Under the pieces are notes generated by a model that was not told where the DNA came from, did not search any database, and saw only the letters and a list, made by a program, of their open reading frames with translations. A DNA stretch of 64,000 nt from the NCBI GenBank assembly GCA_039105265.1, contig JAPFFF010000001.1, positions 6,758,001-6,822,000 of the forward strand, read 5' to 3'. Source of the stretch: Tritrichomonas musculus. Lineage: Eukaryota > Parabasalia > Tritrichomonadida > Tritrichomonadidae. Positions 30,028 to 40,107 of this stretch are shown piece by piece; position 1 is the first letter of the stretch; every line of letters begins with the position of its first letter. The translations under genes were made by a program, and so were the position numbers.

Positions 30028-31494
30028 ATGTTTTATAAATTTCCATCTGATAAAGATATATACGAGCCATTATCAACTGATGGCAGACCGGAATCGAATT
30101 CGCCTTCTAATGACCCTCGCCCAATTAAATGTTCGCCCTTAACGGAAATTCAAGCAAATATATTAGGAAATGCAATGGCACTTTTATTTAGCGAAGGAGA
30201 CGATTTAATTCTACAATCCATCGAAGATATTAAAAAATTAATGATAGAAAACTTTCAAGCAGTATTTAAATCAAAAGAATTTGCAAACAAAAAAATAGAC
30301 CTTCCAAATCGATTCATTGAATTACTTAAAAAATCGACTTTTGCTTGTCCTACGCTAGAGTTATTAGCAATTTTACTAGAAAAATCAGGTGAATTTGATT
30401 ATATTTTAACGAGCAAGGGAATTGCAAACATTTTAACAAGCATTCTTAATGCATTAATATCAAAATGTTTTGATGAAAATGATATTATTTATTCACTAGG
30501 AAATCTTTTTTCTGTATCAAAATCATTATCAAATCCATATTCAATATCAGAATCATCATTTTCAGGCCGATTTTGTCATGAATTATTTGAAAATAATTTT
30601 TATGAACAAATTCCAAAAATATTTCATCAAAAATTGATTGATCCTAATGGGGAAAGTGTTAACGACAAAATTGCTTCATTATTATATCTAACATCAATCA
30701 ACAATTCTCTTTCCCTTAATGAAATACGCTGTCTTTTAAAAATTATTCCAATGCTTTTGGAATATGATGATCCAGCAATTGTTCGAGTTGGATTTAAAAT
30801 TCTTTCAAGGCTTTCAATACAATTGGATGATGTTGAATTATTACTTAAAGATGGCCAAATTATTTCAAATCTCTGCCGTTTTATATCAAAGGAATCAAGT
30901 ATAGACTTTGTTATTGAAACAATAGTAAACTTGTCTCGTTTTGCCAATATTGGGGGTAAAGTAATTGATATGATGAATTCATTCGACTGCCTTCAAAACA
31001 TTTTTTCAATATTTGATGTTCAAAACGATCAATTGGTTAATTCCGTTTTTGATTTATCTATAGAATGGCTTATACATCAAAATAATAGCTTAGTTAATAT
31101 GTTTATCCTTCTTAAAAGCATCAATTTTATTTATATTTTTAATAATTCAAATTTTAAAATCAAAGAAAAAGCATTACGTGTCCTTAAATTAGCATCTTTT
31201 TTGGATTCACCAGAAAATAAAATAATTGATGTTCTGAATTTAGATTTATTCAAAACAATTATTTCTCAATTTTCAGTTGGGGATGATCCTGATTTTTCCT
31301 ATGAAGGATGCTTATTAATGCATACAATGATATATAAATTGAGTGGGCCTCAATTTCGTAATCAGCTTAAAAGTTGTTTGCTCAATGAAGATTTTTGTAA
31401 TAAAATAGATTATATGATATGGAATGAACCAAATGAAATTGCCTCTAAAGCAAAAGAGATCATGACATTCATTCAGGAAATTAGCACAGAATAA
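30028..31494 (+). CDS. Armadillo/HEAT-like repeat protein
   Basis: A 488-residue protein that reads as tandem amphipathic helices from about residue 40 to the end, for example LEYDDPAIVRVGFKILSRLS and ESSIDFVIETIVNLSRFANIGG. Spacing of about 40 residues suggests armadillo-like repeats. A short N-terminal segment, YEPLSTDGRPESNSP, is likely disordered. Such folds serve as protein-binding scaffolds; no specific partner can be named. The open frame reaches 30013 with a GTG, but the first ATG is at 30028. It runs tail-to-tail with the next gene, leaving a 282-bp spacer. Confidence 0.6.
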   Translation: MFYKFPSDKDIYEPLSTDGRPESNSPSNDPRPIKCSPLTEIQANILGNAMALLFSEGDDLILQSIEDIKKLMIENFQAVFKSKEFANKKIDLPNRFIELLKKSTFACPTLELLAILLEKSGEFDYILTSKGIANILTSILNALISKCFDENDIIYSLGNLFSVSKSLSNPYSISESSFSGRFCHELFENNFYEQIPKIFHQKLIDPNGESVNDKIASLLYLTSINNSLSLNEIRCLLKIIPMLLEYDDPAIVRVGFKILSRLSIQLDDVELLLKDGQIISNLCRFISKESSIDFVIETIVNLSRFANIGGKVIDMMNSFDCLQNIFSIFDVQNDQLVNSVFDLSIEWLIHQNNSLVNMFILLKSINFIYIFNNSNFKIKEKALRVLKLASFLDSPENKIIDVLNLDLFKTIISQFSVGDDPDFSYEGCLLMHTMIYKLSGPQFRNQLKSCLLNEDFCNKIDYMIWNEPNEIASKAKEIMTFIQEISTE

Positions 31495-31776
31495 CTTTAT
31501 TTATTTATTGTTATTTTTTACATAATAGTATTGTGAATTTTAATGCACGCATTTGTTAGATGTATTATTTTGTTACGATAAATATATTATCATTAAAGCA
31601 TAACATATTTGACATCATGAATAAAATTTCACAAAATATTTTAATTAATGATTAAATTATTATTAATAAAATACGCATTTATAAAACAAAACAAAACAAC
31701 TATGAATATTCTTAAATTAGAACTTGCAGTCATGACAATAATCATGGCCAATATAGAATAGAATAAAATAATTTTC

Positions 31777-34047
31777 TTAAGAACCAATCTGTTTTGTAAG
31801 TTCTTTTATATCAACCGTAGAAGGCGTTTGAGAAAGAACAGTTGGTTTTCCTTCTATTGAATTCAAATATTGTTCATCAAATGGGATATTAAGAGTGAAA
31901 TCTGAATCATAATAATTATCATTAACAATGTTAGAAACATCAAGAGGAACAGAGTCCATTTCAAAGTCAGATACACTCATGCTGGTTAGATTATCTGATT
32001 GAATTCTGTTCATTCCATTTTTTGAAGGAATAGATGAGAGTCTTCTTCCATTTTTAACGTCGACAAATATATCCTCTGATTGAGAACTTTCTTTCATTTT
32101 CTTTAGACTTGGTGCTGAATGAAAAAGTGGATCTGAAGCGTCATACATTTTATTTTCCTTTATATTATTTTTGCTGATTACCAAATTATTATCGTCATTC
32201 TTAAATTTTACACTATTCTTACTATTATTCGAAATAGTATTGTTGTTATTATTTTTATTTTCATTTTTATTATCTGCATTTGCTTCAGTAACGTGGTTAA
32301 GGGAGGTAATCGCAGAAAGTTTATGAAAGCTCGAGCTGCCGCATGATGATATTGGAACAAAGTTATTTTCATCTTCTTCATTTCCATCAATTGTTTCTTC
32401 TTCTTCTTCATAATAGTAATATTCACTATCATCAGATTCATTACTATTATTTTTGTTTATATTATTATTGTCATTATCGTTGATATTATTATTATTATTT
32501 TTATTCAAAATATTTTCTGAATTGGATGATTCGTTACTATTTGTGGTCTCTTTTGACGTTTGTCTTATATCGTCAGCATTATTCTCTTTTTCTTTATTAG
32601 AAATGACATCTGATTGTACTTCATTACATTCTTTCCCTTTATTATTGTTGGTATCCATCTTCTTATAGTTTTTAACCAAGATTTTCTGCTTTTGTAATCT
32701 TATTTGCTTCTCTTTTTCAATTTCTTGTTTCATAAGTTCCATTCTTCTTTTCCTCTCATTTTCTCTCCGGATCGAAGCTTCTTGGAACTGTTTAATTCTG
32801 TCTTTCTTTTCTTTTTGTTCGTTTTCGGTAATAGATGGATCAGCTGGAGGCACCAATGGTGGCAAAAGGGATGGTTGTTGATCATAAATCGAAATATTGG
32901 AACAGGAGGATGTACTTGTGCCTTTACCAACTTCGTGAACAGACGATGATCGCGAACCGTTTGTTGCATTTTTTGCCCAAATACTTGCCTTCGTTCCTGG
33001 TGGAAGTGAGTAAATTCGGCATCGCATTGATGATCTTGAAGGTATACAAGGAATTACAAAAGCTTTTTTGGTCGTGGGAACACTTATCCTAGAAGTGGTA
33101 TTGATTGCTACATTGGAAGCGCTTTGTGAATTAGCAGGGTTTAAAGTATGAGTGGAATTTAGAGCTTTATTTGGATTACGCTGTTGAAAGACAAAATTTC
33201 GGTTGACAGCTGATTGGGTTTCACGCTGTTGCTTTGATTCAATTATAAGTCTTTGTTCGGCTCTATTAGATACAATAGACTGTAATTCACGATTTTGCTT
33301 CTCAATTAATTTTTGGCGGGCTTTTCTGTAATCATCAAGAATTTTTTTCTGCTTTTCTGCTGCTTCTTCTTTTGCAAGATTTGTTGCTTCGGTATTTACT
33401 ATAGTTGCTTGGTCGTATTGGCCGATCATTGCAAGGTTTCGTTCGGTCTTTTTGAGTTCAATAAGATGTTGCGATGGTTTTCTGTATTGGCGAGTTTTTT
33501 CGTTCCATGACTGTTCAAAACGGTTGATAGATTGTTGATGAAGTTTTTCAATATTATTGATCTTTTCATTGGTTTCATTATCGAATTTATTTAGTTCTTG
33601 TTCGTGCTTTTTTTTAATAGTATTAATATAATCTACTTCGTTAGAATTGTTTGATATTGAGTTTGCATTTTGGTTTTGCAAACGGGAATTAATTTCGTCT
33701 TTTACGGAAATTTGAATAGAATGAATTTTCTTTGCATCTTGGTAGTTTGCGGATGCGGCATATCTTTCTTCTAACTCCCGAAGATGAATAATAAGACGCT
33801 GTAAGAGGTCCATTGAAAACGATGGTGATTCATTTTCATCTTTTGATGAGAGGAAATTTGGATCATCTCCGTTTAATAAGCGATCTCGAATAGAAATGCA
33901 CTCAGGATCATTCAAAAATGATTGCGAAGATGGGGTGTAAGAGTTACGCAAGGTAGAAGGTTCAGCACTTAGTCGATTTGTATTCCGGTTTTGCTGTGGA
34001 TGTGGTAGAACAGGCGCCGATTGGTGCTGCCCAATTGGCATTTGCAT
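31777..34047 (-). CDS. Large coiled-coil protein with low-complexity C-terminus
   Basis: A 756-residue protein of unrecognised family. Residues 75-290 are strongly helical and charged (LRELEERYAASANYQDAKKI; AEKQKKILDDYRKARQKLI) and should form coiled coils. A second charged helix near 415-470 reads RRENERKRRMELMKQEIEKE. The stretch from 480 to 640 is rich in Asn, Asp, Glu and Ser with runs of N. The C-terminal 120 residues are less biased. The first 40 residues are Gln/Pro/Asn-rich. A cytoskeletal or scaffold role is plausible from composition only. Confidence 0.6.
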   Translation of the reverse strand: MQMPIGQHQSAPVLPHPQQNRNTNRLSAEPSTLRNSYTPSSQSFLNDPECISIRDRLLNGDDPNFLSSKDENESPSFSMDLLQRLIIHLRELEERYAASANYQDAKKIHSIQISVKDEINSRLQNQNANSISNNSNEVDYINTIKKKHEQELNKFDNETNEKINNIEKLHQQSINRFEQSWNEKTRQYRKPSQHLIELKKTERNLAMIGQYDQATIVNTEATNLAKEEAAEKQKKILDDYRKARQKLIEKQNRELQSIVSNRAEQRLIIESKQQRETQSAVNRNFVFQQRNPNKALNSTHTLNPANSQSASNVAINTTSRISVPTTKKAFVIPCIPSRSSMRCRIYSLPPGTKASIWAKNATNGSRSSSVHEVGKGTSTSSCSNISIYDQQPSLLPPLVPPADPSITENEQKEKKDRIKQFQEASIRRENERKRRMELMKQEIEKEKQIRLQKQKILVKNYKKMDTNNNKGKECNEVQSDVISNKEKENNADDIRQTSKETTNSNESSNSENILNKNNNNNINDNDNNNINKNNSNESDDSEYYYYEEEEETIDGNEEDENNFVPISSCGSSSFHKLSAITSLNHVTEANADNKNENKNNNNNTISNNSKNSVKFKNDDNNLVISKNNIKENKMYDASDPLFHSAPSLKKMKESSQSEDIFVDVKNGRRLSSIPSKNGMNRIQSDNLTSMSVSDFEMDSVPLDVSNIVNDNYYDSDFTLNIPFDEQYLNSIEGKPTVLSQTPSTVDIKELTKQIGS

Positions 34048-34944
34048 TTAAACAATCTCTATGGAGTTTTTTTCAATTAAAAAAATTGAGTTAATTATTC
34101 GTTTTTTTTAAATAGTTTATACATGTGAAAAAATTTTCAATATAAATTTCAAATTCATTCAATTTAAGATTGCTATCATTCAATTTGAACCATTTTCATT
34201 TTAAAACATGATAGGAGAAACATAACTTTTTCAATGAATTGTTATTTACATTTAAAATATCAACATCTCAATCAAATCATTAAATATTCAATTTTCGATA
34301 ATTCAATAATCATTAATGACATATAAATTGAATATAATATCATGTAAAAAAGCTATTTAACCAAGATATAAAAAGGTTGTGTTATAACAAAAAATTAGCC
34401 CAAATTTATGAGTTCATAAGAACATATAATATGCTTTGTCATGTAAGTAAGCAGATATTTAATTTTGAAAAAAATCGGATCGCATGATTTTTTTTCCAAC
34501 TTTATTATCATACTTTTTTTATAATTTTGTTTGAAAAAGTGAAATCTTAAAATTTTAAAAAGTTAAAGTAGGCTGGCTAATAAAATTTGTGTAAGCTCTG
34601 AGAATTTTTACAAATTTTGAATTATCTTAACAAATTTGAGAGTTAAACTTTTTTAGAGGAATCTTTTTATTTTTTGAAAGGAGATTTAATATATTCAAAA
34701 TTCTTATAACAAATAATAATAAGCATTTTATAATTTATTAAATTGTTATAATATTATTAAATGAAAATAAATATATATGTAATAATTGAATTTATCAATA
34801 CTCTAGCAAGATATAAATATTTGATATTTTTTCTTTCAAATCAATTTCAAGAAAATTTGTATTAACTCTATGTTTTAAAAAACAAAAGCTTTTGAATAGT
34901 TTATTTTTTACAAATAATTTTGTGTCATCAACGTTTTTATACTA
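34048..34944. other. Divergent intergenic region
   Basis: About 900 bp between the divergent genes at 31777 (minus) and 34945 (plus). AT-rich with no repeats, ends or RNA genes that I can see. It should hold two promoters. Confidence 0.5.
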
Positions 34945-35337
34945 ATGAGTGAAGATTCCGAAATGGAAACTTTAATAAAATTATTAGAATCATTAAAAAT
35001 TACTGCTGAGCAACATCCTGAAAATCAAAAAGACATCCAACAAAATTTAAAATCGCTTCTTTTAGATTTACAAAATTTTGATATAGTTGCCAAAGATATT
35101 CAATACAGCATTAAAGATAGTCCTAGTTACCAGTTAATTCAGAATAAGTTTGGAAAAGTAACAAACAGTGTCTTATCTAATGTTGCGACACAACTATCCT
35201 CAAAATCGGGGATTCCGATCAGTAGAGATATTATCAGAAATCCAAAGTTTATAATTAAATGGATGGACTGTTATTTTCAACAATTAGCTCCATTATTAGA
35301 ATCAATTGAATTGGCTTCTTCTACTCAAAACGTGTAA
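34945..35337 (+). CDS. Small conserved-looking helical protein, function unknown
   Basis: A 130-residue protein without a family I recognise. The first 65 residues (ETLIKLLESLKITAEQHPEN to LLLDLQNFDIVAKD) look like paired amphipathic helices. The second half has a mixed pattern with FIIKWMDCYFQQLAPLLESI near the end. It has no membrane span or signal. Even codon use and lack of low complexity support a real gene. The spacing to the next gene on the same strand is 200 bp. The stop codon is followed by AA, giving TAAAA. Confidence 0.6.
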   Translation: MSEDSEMETLIKLLESLKITAEQHPENQKDIQQNLKSLLLDLQNFDIVAKDIQYSIKDSPSYQLIQNKFGKVTNSVLSNVATQLSSKSGIPISRDIIRNPKFIIKWMDCYFQQLAPLLESIELASSTQNV

Positions 35338-35536
35338 AAAATCAATAATTGACTTTTAATGTTTTATAAAATAAAGGTATATAATATTTCATTAAATTTA
35401 TTTTATAAATGCCTTTAGGAAGTTCAAGAGAAAATTGTGTTTTAGAAAAGATGATATGATTGCAATCTATGAAGAAAAAAAAGTGAAGGTCAATGATAGG
35501 TGAAAATTTTTCTAAATTTTTTCTAAAATATTTTAA

Positions 35537-36160
35537 ATGAGAGGTTTTGGAGGAAAGACTTCTAAACTTGAATCGCAACTTAAGCGTAAAAGAAGGCGAA
35601 ATAGTAGCGGATCCAAGAGTACAGCAAACAATATTTTCTTTTCAATTGATCAAAATAAGAAGATAGCTGCTCAATTAGACGCATCAAAAGATAAAGATGT
35701 AGTTTTTTCTGATCGCGTCCTACGTCTTAATGCAAAGATGAAGCTTGTTCCTTTTCAGCTCATCATAACAAGTCAAAATTATTATTTATTTAAAGATAAG
35801 TCTGGAAAATTCAAGGAATCAAATTCACTCAAAAACATTGAATCTATTTGTCTTTCTCACCAATCTGATAATTTCATGCTCATTAAAATTAAAGGAAGGA
35901 AACCTGATGTTCTTCTAGTTTCAAGAAGAAAAACACAAATTTCTGAAATTCTTGCAGAACAAGTAACAAGTGAAACCTCACCATTTGCTTTCACAATCAC
36001 CGATAAATTTAAATTCATTCATATCAATGAATTGAAATATAACGTAATCTTTACTGGAAATAGGAAAGGATATGTTGAAGTTGGAATTTATGAAGATGAG
36101 TCAAATCCTCCAGAAGCTGTACAGGCTGCACTAGCAGCCTCTGCCAAGAAAAAGAAATAA
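35537..36160 (+). CDS. Free-standing myosin tail homology 1 (TH1) domain protein
   Basis: A 207-residue protein. A basic N-terminus (LKRKRRRNSSGSK) precedes a TH1-like domain from about 40 to 195: VVFSDRVLRLNAKMKLVPFQLIITSQNYYLF, then LKNIESICLSHQSDNFMLIKIKG, then DVLLVSRRKTQISEILAEQ. In class I myosins this PH-like domain binds acidic phospholipids; here there is no motor head or IQ motif. A membrane-binding adaptor is therefore likely. The lysine-rich end (SAKKKK) adds to the basic surface. The upstream 35342-35536 stretch has no motor sequence. Confidence is good for the domain, low for function. Confidence 0.75.
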   Translation: MRGFGGKTSKLESQLKRKRRRNSSGSKSTANNIFFSIDQNKKIAAQLDASKDKDVVFSDRVLRLNAKMKLVPFQLIITSQNYYLFKDKSGKFKESNSLKNIESICLSHQSDNFMLIKIKGRKPDVLLVSRRKTQISEILAEQVTSETSPFAFTITDKFKFIHINELKYNVIFTGNRKGYVEVGIYEDESNPPEAVQAALAASAKKKK

Positions 36161-36308
36161 TTATAAAAAAAATGTAATAATTTCAAAACGAGCAATTTTA
36201 TTGCCATTTTATGAAATTTCGGTATCATAAAAATTGCCTTATGATAAAAATTTGAATTTTATATTTATCAAAAATAAAAAAAGAAAGAAAATTAAAGAAT
36301 AAACAGGT

Positions 36309-36803
36309 TTAGCAATCTTTAACTTTTTCATGACCATTGTAATCTTGTATTGGTTGTGAGAAGAGACTATTTTTACCAAAATTATGAGGTTTATCAGAAT
36401 ATAATGTAATTGGTTCGTCATTAAGATAATCAAGTTTAAGATCTTCATGAAGCTCCGGTCTGTGTAAATATCTTCCACGTGTAAAATGCATTGAATGATC
36501 TTCTTGCTCAAGTTCTTCGGTTTTAAGATCACTTGTGATAGTATTAGCATCCATTCGCTCTCGCATTGCTTGGCGTGGAGGAACTTTCTTATGGCGTACA
36601 TCTGGTGGTCTGAATGCTTCTCGATGCTCGGAATTGTATTGTGCATTTTCATAACCTGGTTGAGCTGTCAAAGTTAAGCCATGGCCACCAGTGCGTTTAA
36701 GTTTGTTTGCATCATCTTGCCATCCACGATCTTCAAACCAGTTGCCAACCAGAGTTTGACCTGCTTTCTGATCGCCTTCAAGGTTGTAATTTTTGAGTGC
36801 CAT
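36309..36803 (-). CDS. Small soluble protein, possible axonemal component
   Basis: A 164-residue hydrophilic protein with many Gly, Asn, His, Arg and Tyr residues and short motifs rather than long helices: LVGNWFEDRGW near 18, REAFRPPDVRHKKVPPRQ near 62, and NFGKNSLFSQPIQDYNG near 141. This style (conserved Trp/Tyr/Pro spots in an extended chain) is typical of microtubule inner proteins of flagella, and trichomonads are flagellated. That is analogy, not a confident match. An initiator-like TCATT lies about 17 nt before the ATG. It runs tail-to-tail with the TH1 gene. Confidence 0.55.
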   Translation of the reverse strand: MALKNYNLEGDQKAGQTLVGNWFEDRGWQDDANKLKRTGGHGLTLTAQPGYENAQYNSEHREAFRPPDVRHKKVPPRQAMRERMDANTITSDLKTEELEQEDHSMHFTRGRYLHRPELHEDLKLDYLNDEPITLYSDKPHNFGKNSLFSQPIQDYNGHEKVKDC

Positions 36804-37308
36804 TTTCTCAAAAATGATTTTATATTAGAAACGTATAAAAAAAATTTTGATCAAACTTTTTGAATTATAATTTGTTTAATGTTATTTTCTTTTAGTATTC
36901 TTGAAATCCATTTTAGTTATTTTTAAATATAATTATTTCAAGATTTATCTGTGATTATATAAAAATTCATCTTTATTCTATATGTCTATTTTGAGATATA
37001 AATGTTTTTTTTAAAAAAACGTTTTTAAAATTTTGTATATCATAAATTATTTACAAATGAAGAAAAAATTGCAATTAGAAGTTTATTTTTCTTCTTTTTT
37101 TGAACATATAATGCCTGTAAAATTGAATTTAAAATGGAATTTGAAAATAATCCCATACTTTTTTTAACAAATCGTTTTAATTTACATTTGCTATGATATT
37201 GATTTATTAACATCATAAACCATGATGTTATTTCGATTTTTAAATTGAATGAAAAACGATCATTTTAATGAATTTGTAAGGCTAATTTTTATATTCTATG
37301 AGATCTCA

Positions 37309-37324
37309 GAAACGTCCCTTTTAA
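37309..37324. mobile_element. Solo terminus related to the Kolobok-like element
   Basis: GAAACGTCCCTT followed directly by TTAA. This matches GAAACGTCCCCC plus TTAA at the right end of the 6640-8655 element at 10 of 12 positions in the same register. No matching left end (TTAA then GGGACGTTTC) is found upstream in this intergenic region, so it looks like a truncated copy. Confidence 0.6.
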
Positions 37325-37660
37325 AAAGCTGTAAAAGAAAGGATTCTATGTTTTGTTTTGTTACAAAATTTTTCACTTTTTTTCATGAATAAAATTAAAA
37401 TTATGCTTAACGCTACCTAGGAATTATTTTCATATATTTGAAATTTATTTATTTGTAATTAATATTATATTTATATCAAATAATGGATGATCGCATGCAC
37501 ATTTTTAGCATCGTGAATTTATACGATTTTTTCAAATAATTTTAATCTTTTATTTAAAAAGTGCAAATACTCAAAATAAAGTTTTATATTATATTATTAT
37601 AAAATCATAAAACCTTTTCTTAAATGAGAAAAATCAATTTGACAATCCACTTTTTGAAGC
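37321..37660. repeat. Dispersed repeat, copy 2
   Basis: Same orientation as the copy at 1276-1604 and nearly identical, with scattered substitutions and a few-base insertion near its left edge. The right edge differs (CCACTTTTTGAAGC against CCACTTTTTAAGAG). It forms most of the promoter-proximal DNA of the sugar transporter gene. Confidence 0.8.
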
Positions 37661-37726
37661 TACTCTCATATTGTTAATTTCCATCAATTTAATTGAATTA
37701 AGCAATAGAAATAAAAATTTAAAATT

Positions 37727-37731
37727 TCATA
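37727..37731 (+). promoter_or_regulatory. Initiator-like TCATA before the sugar transporter
   Basis: TCATA lies 7 nt before the ATG at 37734 and fits the trichomonad initiator TCA-Y-W, normally found within about 20 nt of the start codon. It supports choosing this ATG over the upstream TTG at 37671. Confidence 0.45.
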
Positions 37732-37733
37732 AA

Positions 37734-38987
37734 ATGGTTCTTTGTTCCAAAGATTTACTTTATGCTTTCATTATTTGTATGGGTCCTTTTACATTTGGTC
37801 ACGTTGTTGCCTATCCATCTCCAACTGGCGCCGAAATTCGCAAACTTCATCATCTATCAGATAATTCTCTTGAATGGTCATTTTATAATGGTGTTTCTTC
37901 TTTAACAGCTATTGTGGGCCCATTTCTTTCAGAATTTTTATTGCGCTTCTTCAAAGACTCACGAAAGAAAACATGTTTTTCATTAGCTGTTGCTGCTACA
38001 GTTTTTTGGTGTCTTAACGTTGTCACAAAATTTTCAATTTGGGCAGGTATTGCTGCTCGTGCCTTGATTGGATTTGTTCTTGGTGCATTTTCATCAATAT
38101 CACCAATGTTTCTTGTTGAAATCGCGCCAAAAGGAGCTTCTGGTTTTTATGGATCATTAAATCAGCTTTCTCTTGTTTTTTCATCAATTATCCTCAATTG
38201 CCTTGGTCCTCATCTTAATTATTTGCAATTAAGTATCTATTGTGCATGTTTTCCATTGGTTCAATCAGCTTTGATTTGGTTTGTTCCAGAGCCTTCACCT
38301 GATCTTGAAAAGAGAGATGATTCACTTTCAGAACAAAACGCCGAAAAGGAATCGTTATGGCAAAAGAAATATGTTCCAGGTTTGATGGTTGGAATATTAA
38401 TGATGGTATTTCAACAATTTTGTGGAATCAACGCTGTTGTTACAAATTTGGTCGATTTGATGAATGCATCTGGATTAAATTTCAATCCATGTTATCAGGC
38501 TGGAATTGTTCAATGTTCACAATGCATTGCAGTTTTAGTTGGAGGTATTCTCGTTGATAAGCTCGGTAGAAAAATAGTTTGGATGATATCAAGTGGAATT
38601 GTTACTATATTTTTGTTGATTTTCGCCCTCAATACCAAATATAATTGGTCAAATATTTTACCTTTAATTTCTATCTTCTTATATGAATTTGGCTTTGGTA
38701 TTGGTTTTGGACCAATTCCTTGGTTCATTATTCCAGAATACTTTGACTTTGGTGTAAGAGCTTTGGCAACTGAAGTTGTAACAGCCGTTAATTGGACATG
38801 CGCTTTTGCTATTATTTTCTTATGGCCATTGATGAAAGAAGGCTTGGGAATGTTTGGATCATTTTTACTCTTCATGGTAATTGCATTTGGTGCATTACTA
38901 TACGGATTATTCTATATCCACGAACCCAGGGTGGCAACTTTATCTGTTGCAGATAATAAGATCCCATTAGTTGCAGATGAAACCTAA
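37734..38987 (+). CDS. MFS sugar transporter (GLUT/HXT family)
   Basis: A 417-residue protein with about 12 membrane helices. Sugar-porter motifs are visible: RALIGFVLGAFSSISPMFLVEIAPKGASGFYGSLNQLS (helices 4-5), the QQFCGINAVVTNL segment of helix 7, the inter-helix motif VDKLGRK after helix 8, and GFGPIPWFIIPEYFDFGVRA in helix 10. It should carry hexoses across the plasma membrane by facilitated diffusion. It is short: the N-terminal half lacks a long extracellular loop and the tail is only about 20 residues. The frame opens upstream to a TTG at 37671, but that segment contains no helix and the ATG at 37734 fits the family start. Confidence 0.93.
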   Translation: MVLCSKDLLYAFIICMGPFTFGHVVAYPSPTGAEIRKLHHLSDNSLEWSFYNGVSSLTAIVGPFLSEFLLRFFKDSRKKTCFSLAVAATVFWCLNVVTKFSIWAGIAARALIGFVLGAFSSISPMFLVEIAPKGASGFYGSLNQLSLVFSSIILNCLGPHLNYLQLSIYCACFPLVQSALIWFVPEPSPDLEKRDDSLSEQNAEKESLWQKKYVPGLMVGILMMVFQQFCGINAVVTNLVDLMNASGLNFNPCYQAGIVQCSQCIAVLVGGILVDKLGRKIVWMISSGIVTIFLLIFALNTKYNWSNILPLISIFLYEFGFGIGFGPIPWFIIPEYFDFGVRALATEVVTAVNWTCAFAIIFLWPLMKEGLGMFGSFLLFMVIAFGALLYGLFYIHEPRVATLSVADNKIPLVADET

Positions 38988-39168
38988 TTTATATGTCTAG
39001 TTGATATAAAAAAATTAATAAAGTATTTAGTATCTTTCACCTCTTATTATTCTATTTATAAACATAAATTATGTATCACATCTCTTTTTTTCTTTTTTTG
39101 TTTTTCAATGAAAATTTTTAAATTTTTTAAAAAGTAAAGAAGAAAGAGTTATAAAAGAAGATTTTGAA

Positions 39169-40107
39169 ATGTCAATAAAAGCATCATTTTCAAAGCATCA
39201 TCCAAAAATACTTGTCCATCTTGGTGCCGCTAAACTTGATGATCGTTTCCATAAAGATGCTCTTGAATATATTAGGAAAGCGATAAAAAAAGGTTTTGAG
39301 GTAGCAAAATCAGGTTCTCCAGCAGAAGATATTGTAACTTCTGCGATTTCAGTCCTAGAAGACTGCCCAGTTTCAGATGCTGGTATTGGATCTGTTTTTA
39401 ATTTTAAAGGAGAGCACCAAATGGATGCAGGCATTATGACAGGAGATAAAAAATATGGTGCTATGATATCTCTTCATAACATTAAAAATCCAATTCAAGC
39501 TGCTCGTCTTATGTTAAATGATCCCAAATATTCTATTTTATGTGGTGAAGGTGCGATGGAATTTCTTAAAAACAAGGGAGTTCCGATTATTGCAACTTCA
39601 CAATTTCAAACAGAATTCAACACTTTTATTCTAGATCAAATACATAATAAGAAAGGACAAAACTTTGACCATGGAACCGTCGGTTGTGTAGCAATGGACA
39701 TAAATGGAAGAATTGCTGCTGGAACTTCAACAGGAGGAACTCCTTCTGCTCCTTTTGGAAGAGTTGCTGATTCATCTCTCCCTGGCTGCGGTGTTTGGGC
39801 CGATGACAATGATGCATGCTGCAGCAGCACCGGAATTGGCGAATTTATACTTAAGCATCTTCTTGCGGCCAAAGCAGCATTCAAAGTTAATGAGATGAGT
39901 GCGATGGAAGCTGCTCGTGAAGCAATAAATGATTTTTCTAACTCTTTTTCAAAGAGAAAAATTGATGCTGGTGTCATTTTGATTGCAAAGAAAACCGGCG
40001 AATATGGCTTCTCACACTCATCTGTTCATATGCCAATTGCCTTTTTAAATGATGATGGATCGATAACAAGCGGACTTAGTGATCGAGATTTGTGTATTGT
40101 TAAATAA
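39169..40107 (+). CDS. Isoaspartyl peptidase / L-asparaginase (N-terminal nucleophile hydrolase)
   Basis: A 312-residue proenzyme of the plant/human ASRGL1 family, which removes beta-aspartyl residues from damaged peptides and may hydrolyse asparagine. It is expected to cleave itself before Thr170 (HGT-VGCVAMD) to form alpha and beta chains. Other active-site elements are TSTGGTPSAPFGRVADS, where the loop usually reads GGxxxKxxGRVGDS, so the Lys is replaced. CSSTGIGEFIL follows. The N-terminal LVHLGAAK replaces the usual HGGAG, a noticeable divergence. No signal peptide, so cytosolic. The stop codon overlaps TAAA. The gene runs tail-to-tail with the pseudokinase gene. Confidence 0.9.
   Translation: MSIKASFSKHHPKILVHLGAAKLDDRFHKDALEYIRKAIKKGFEVAKSGSPAEDIVTSAISVLEDCPVSDAGIGSVFNFKGEHQMDAGIMTGDKKYGAMISLHNIKNPIQAARLMLNDPKYSILCGEGAMEFLKNKGVPIIATSQFQTEFNTFILDQIHNKKGQNFDHGTVGCVAMDINGRIAAGTSTGGTPSAPFGRVADSSLPGCGVWADDNDACCSSTGIGEFILKHLLAAKAAFKVNEMSAMEAAREAINDFSNSFSKRKIDAGVILIAKKTGEYGFSHSSVHMPIAFLNDDGSITSGLSDRDLCIVK

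Larger units (their letters stand above)
36804..37733. other. Divergent intergenic region with mobile-element remnants
   Basis: It contains a solo Kolobok-like terminus (37309-37320 plus TTAA) and copy 2 of the dispersed repeat, which ends about 75 bp before the sugar transporter start. The rest is AT-rich spacer. Confidence 0.65.

Noticed and set aside
37671-37733. N-terminal extension of the sugar transporter from a TTG
   Set aside because: Non-ATG start, no family match in the extra residues, and an initiator-like TCATA lies just before the ATG at 37734.
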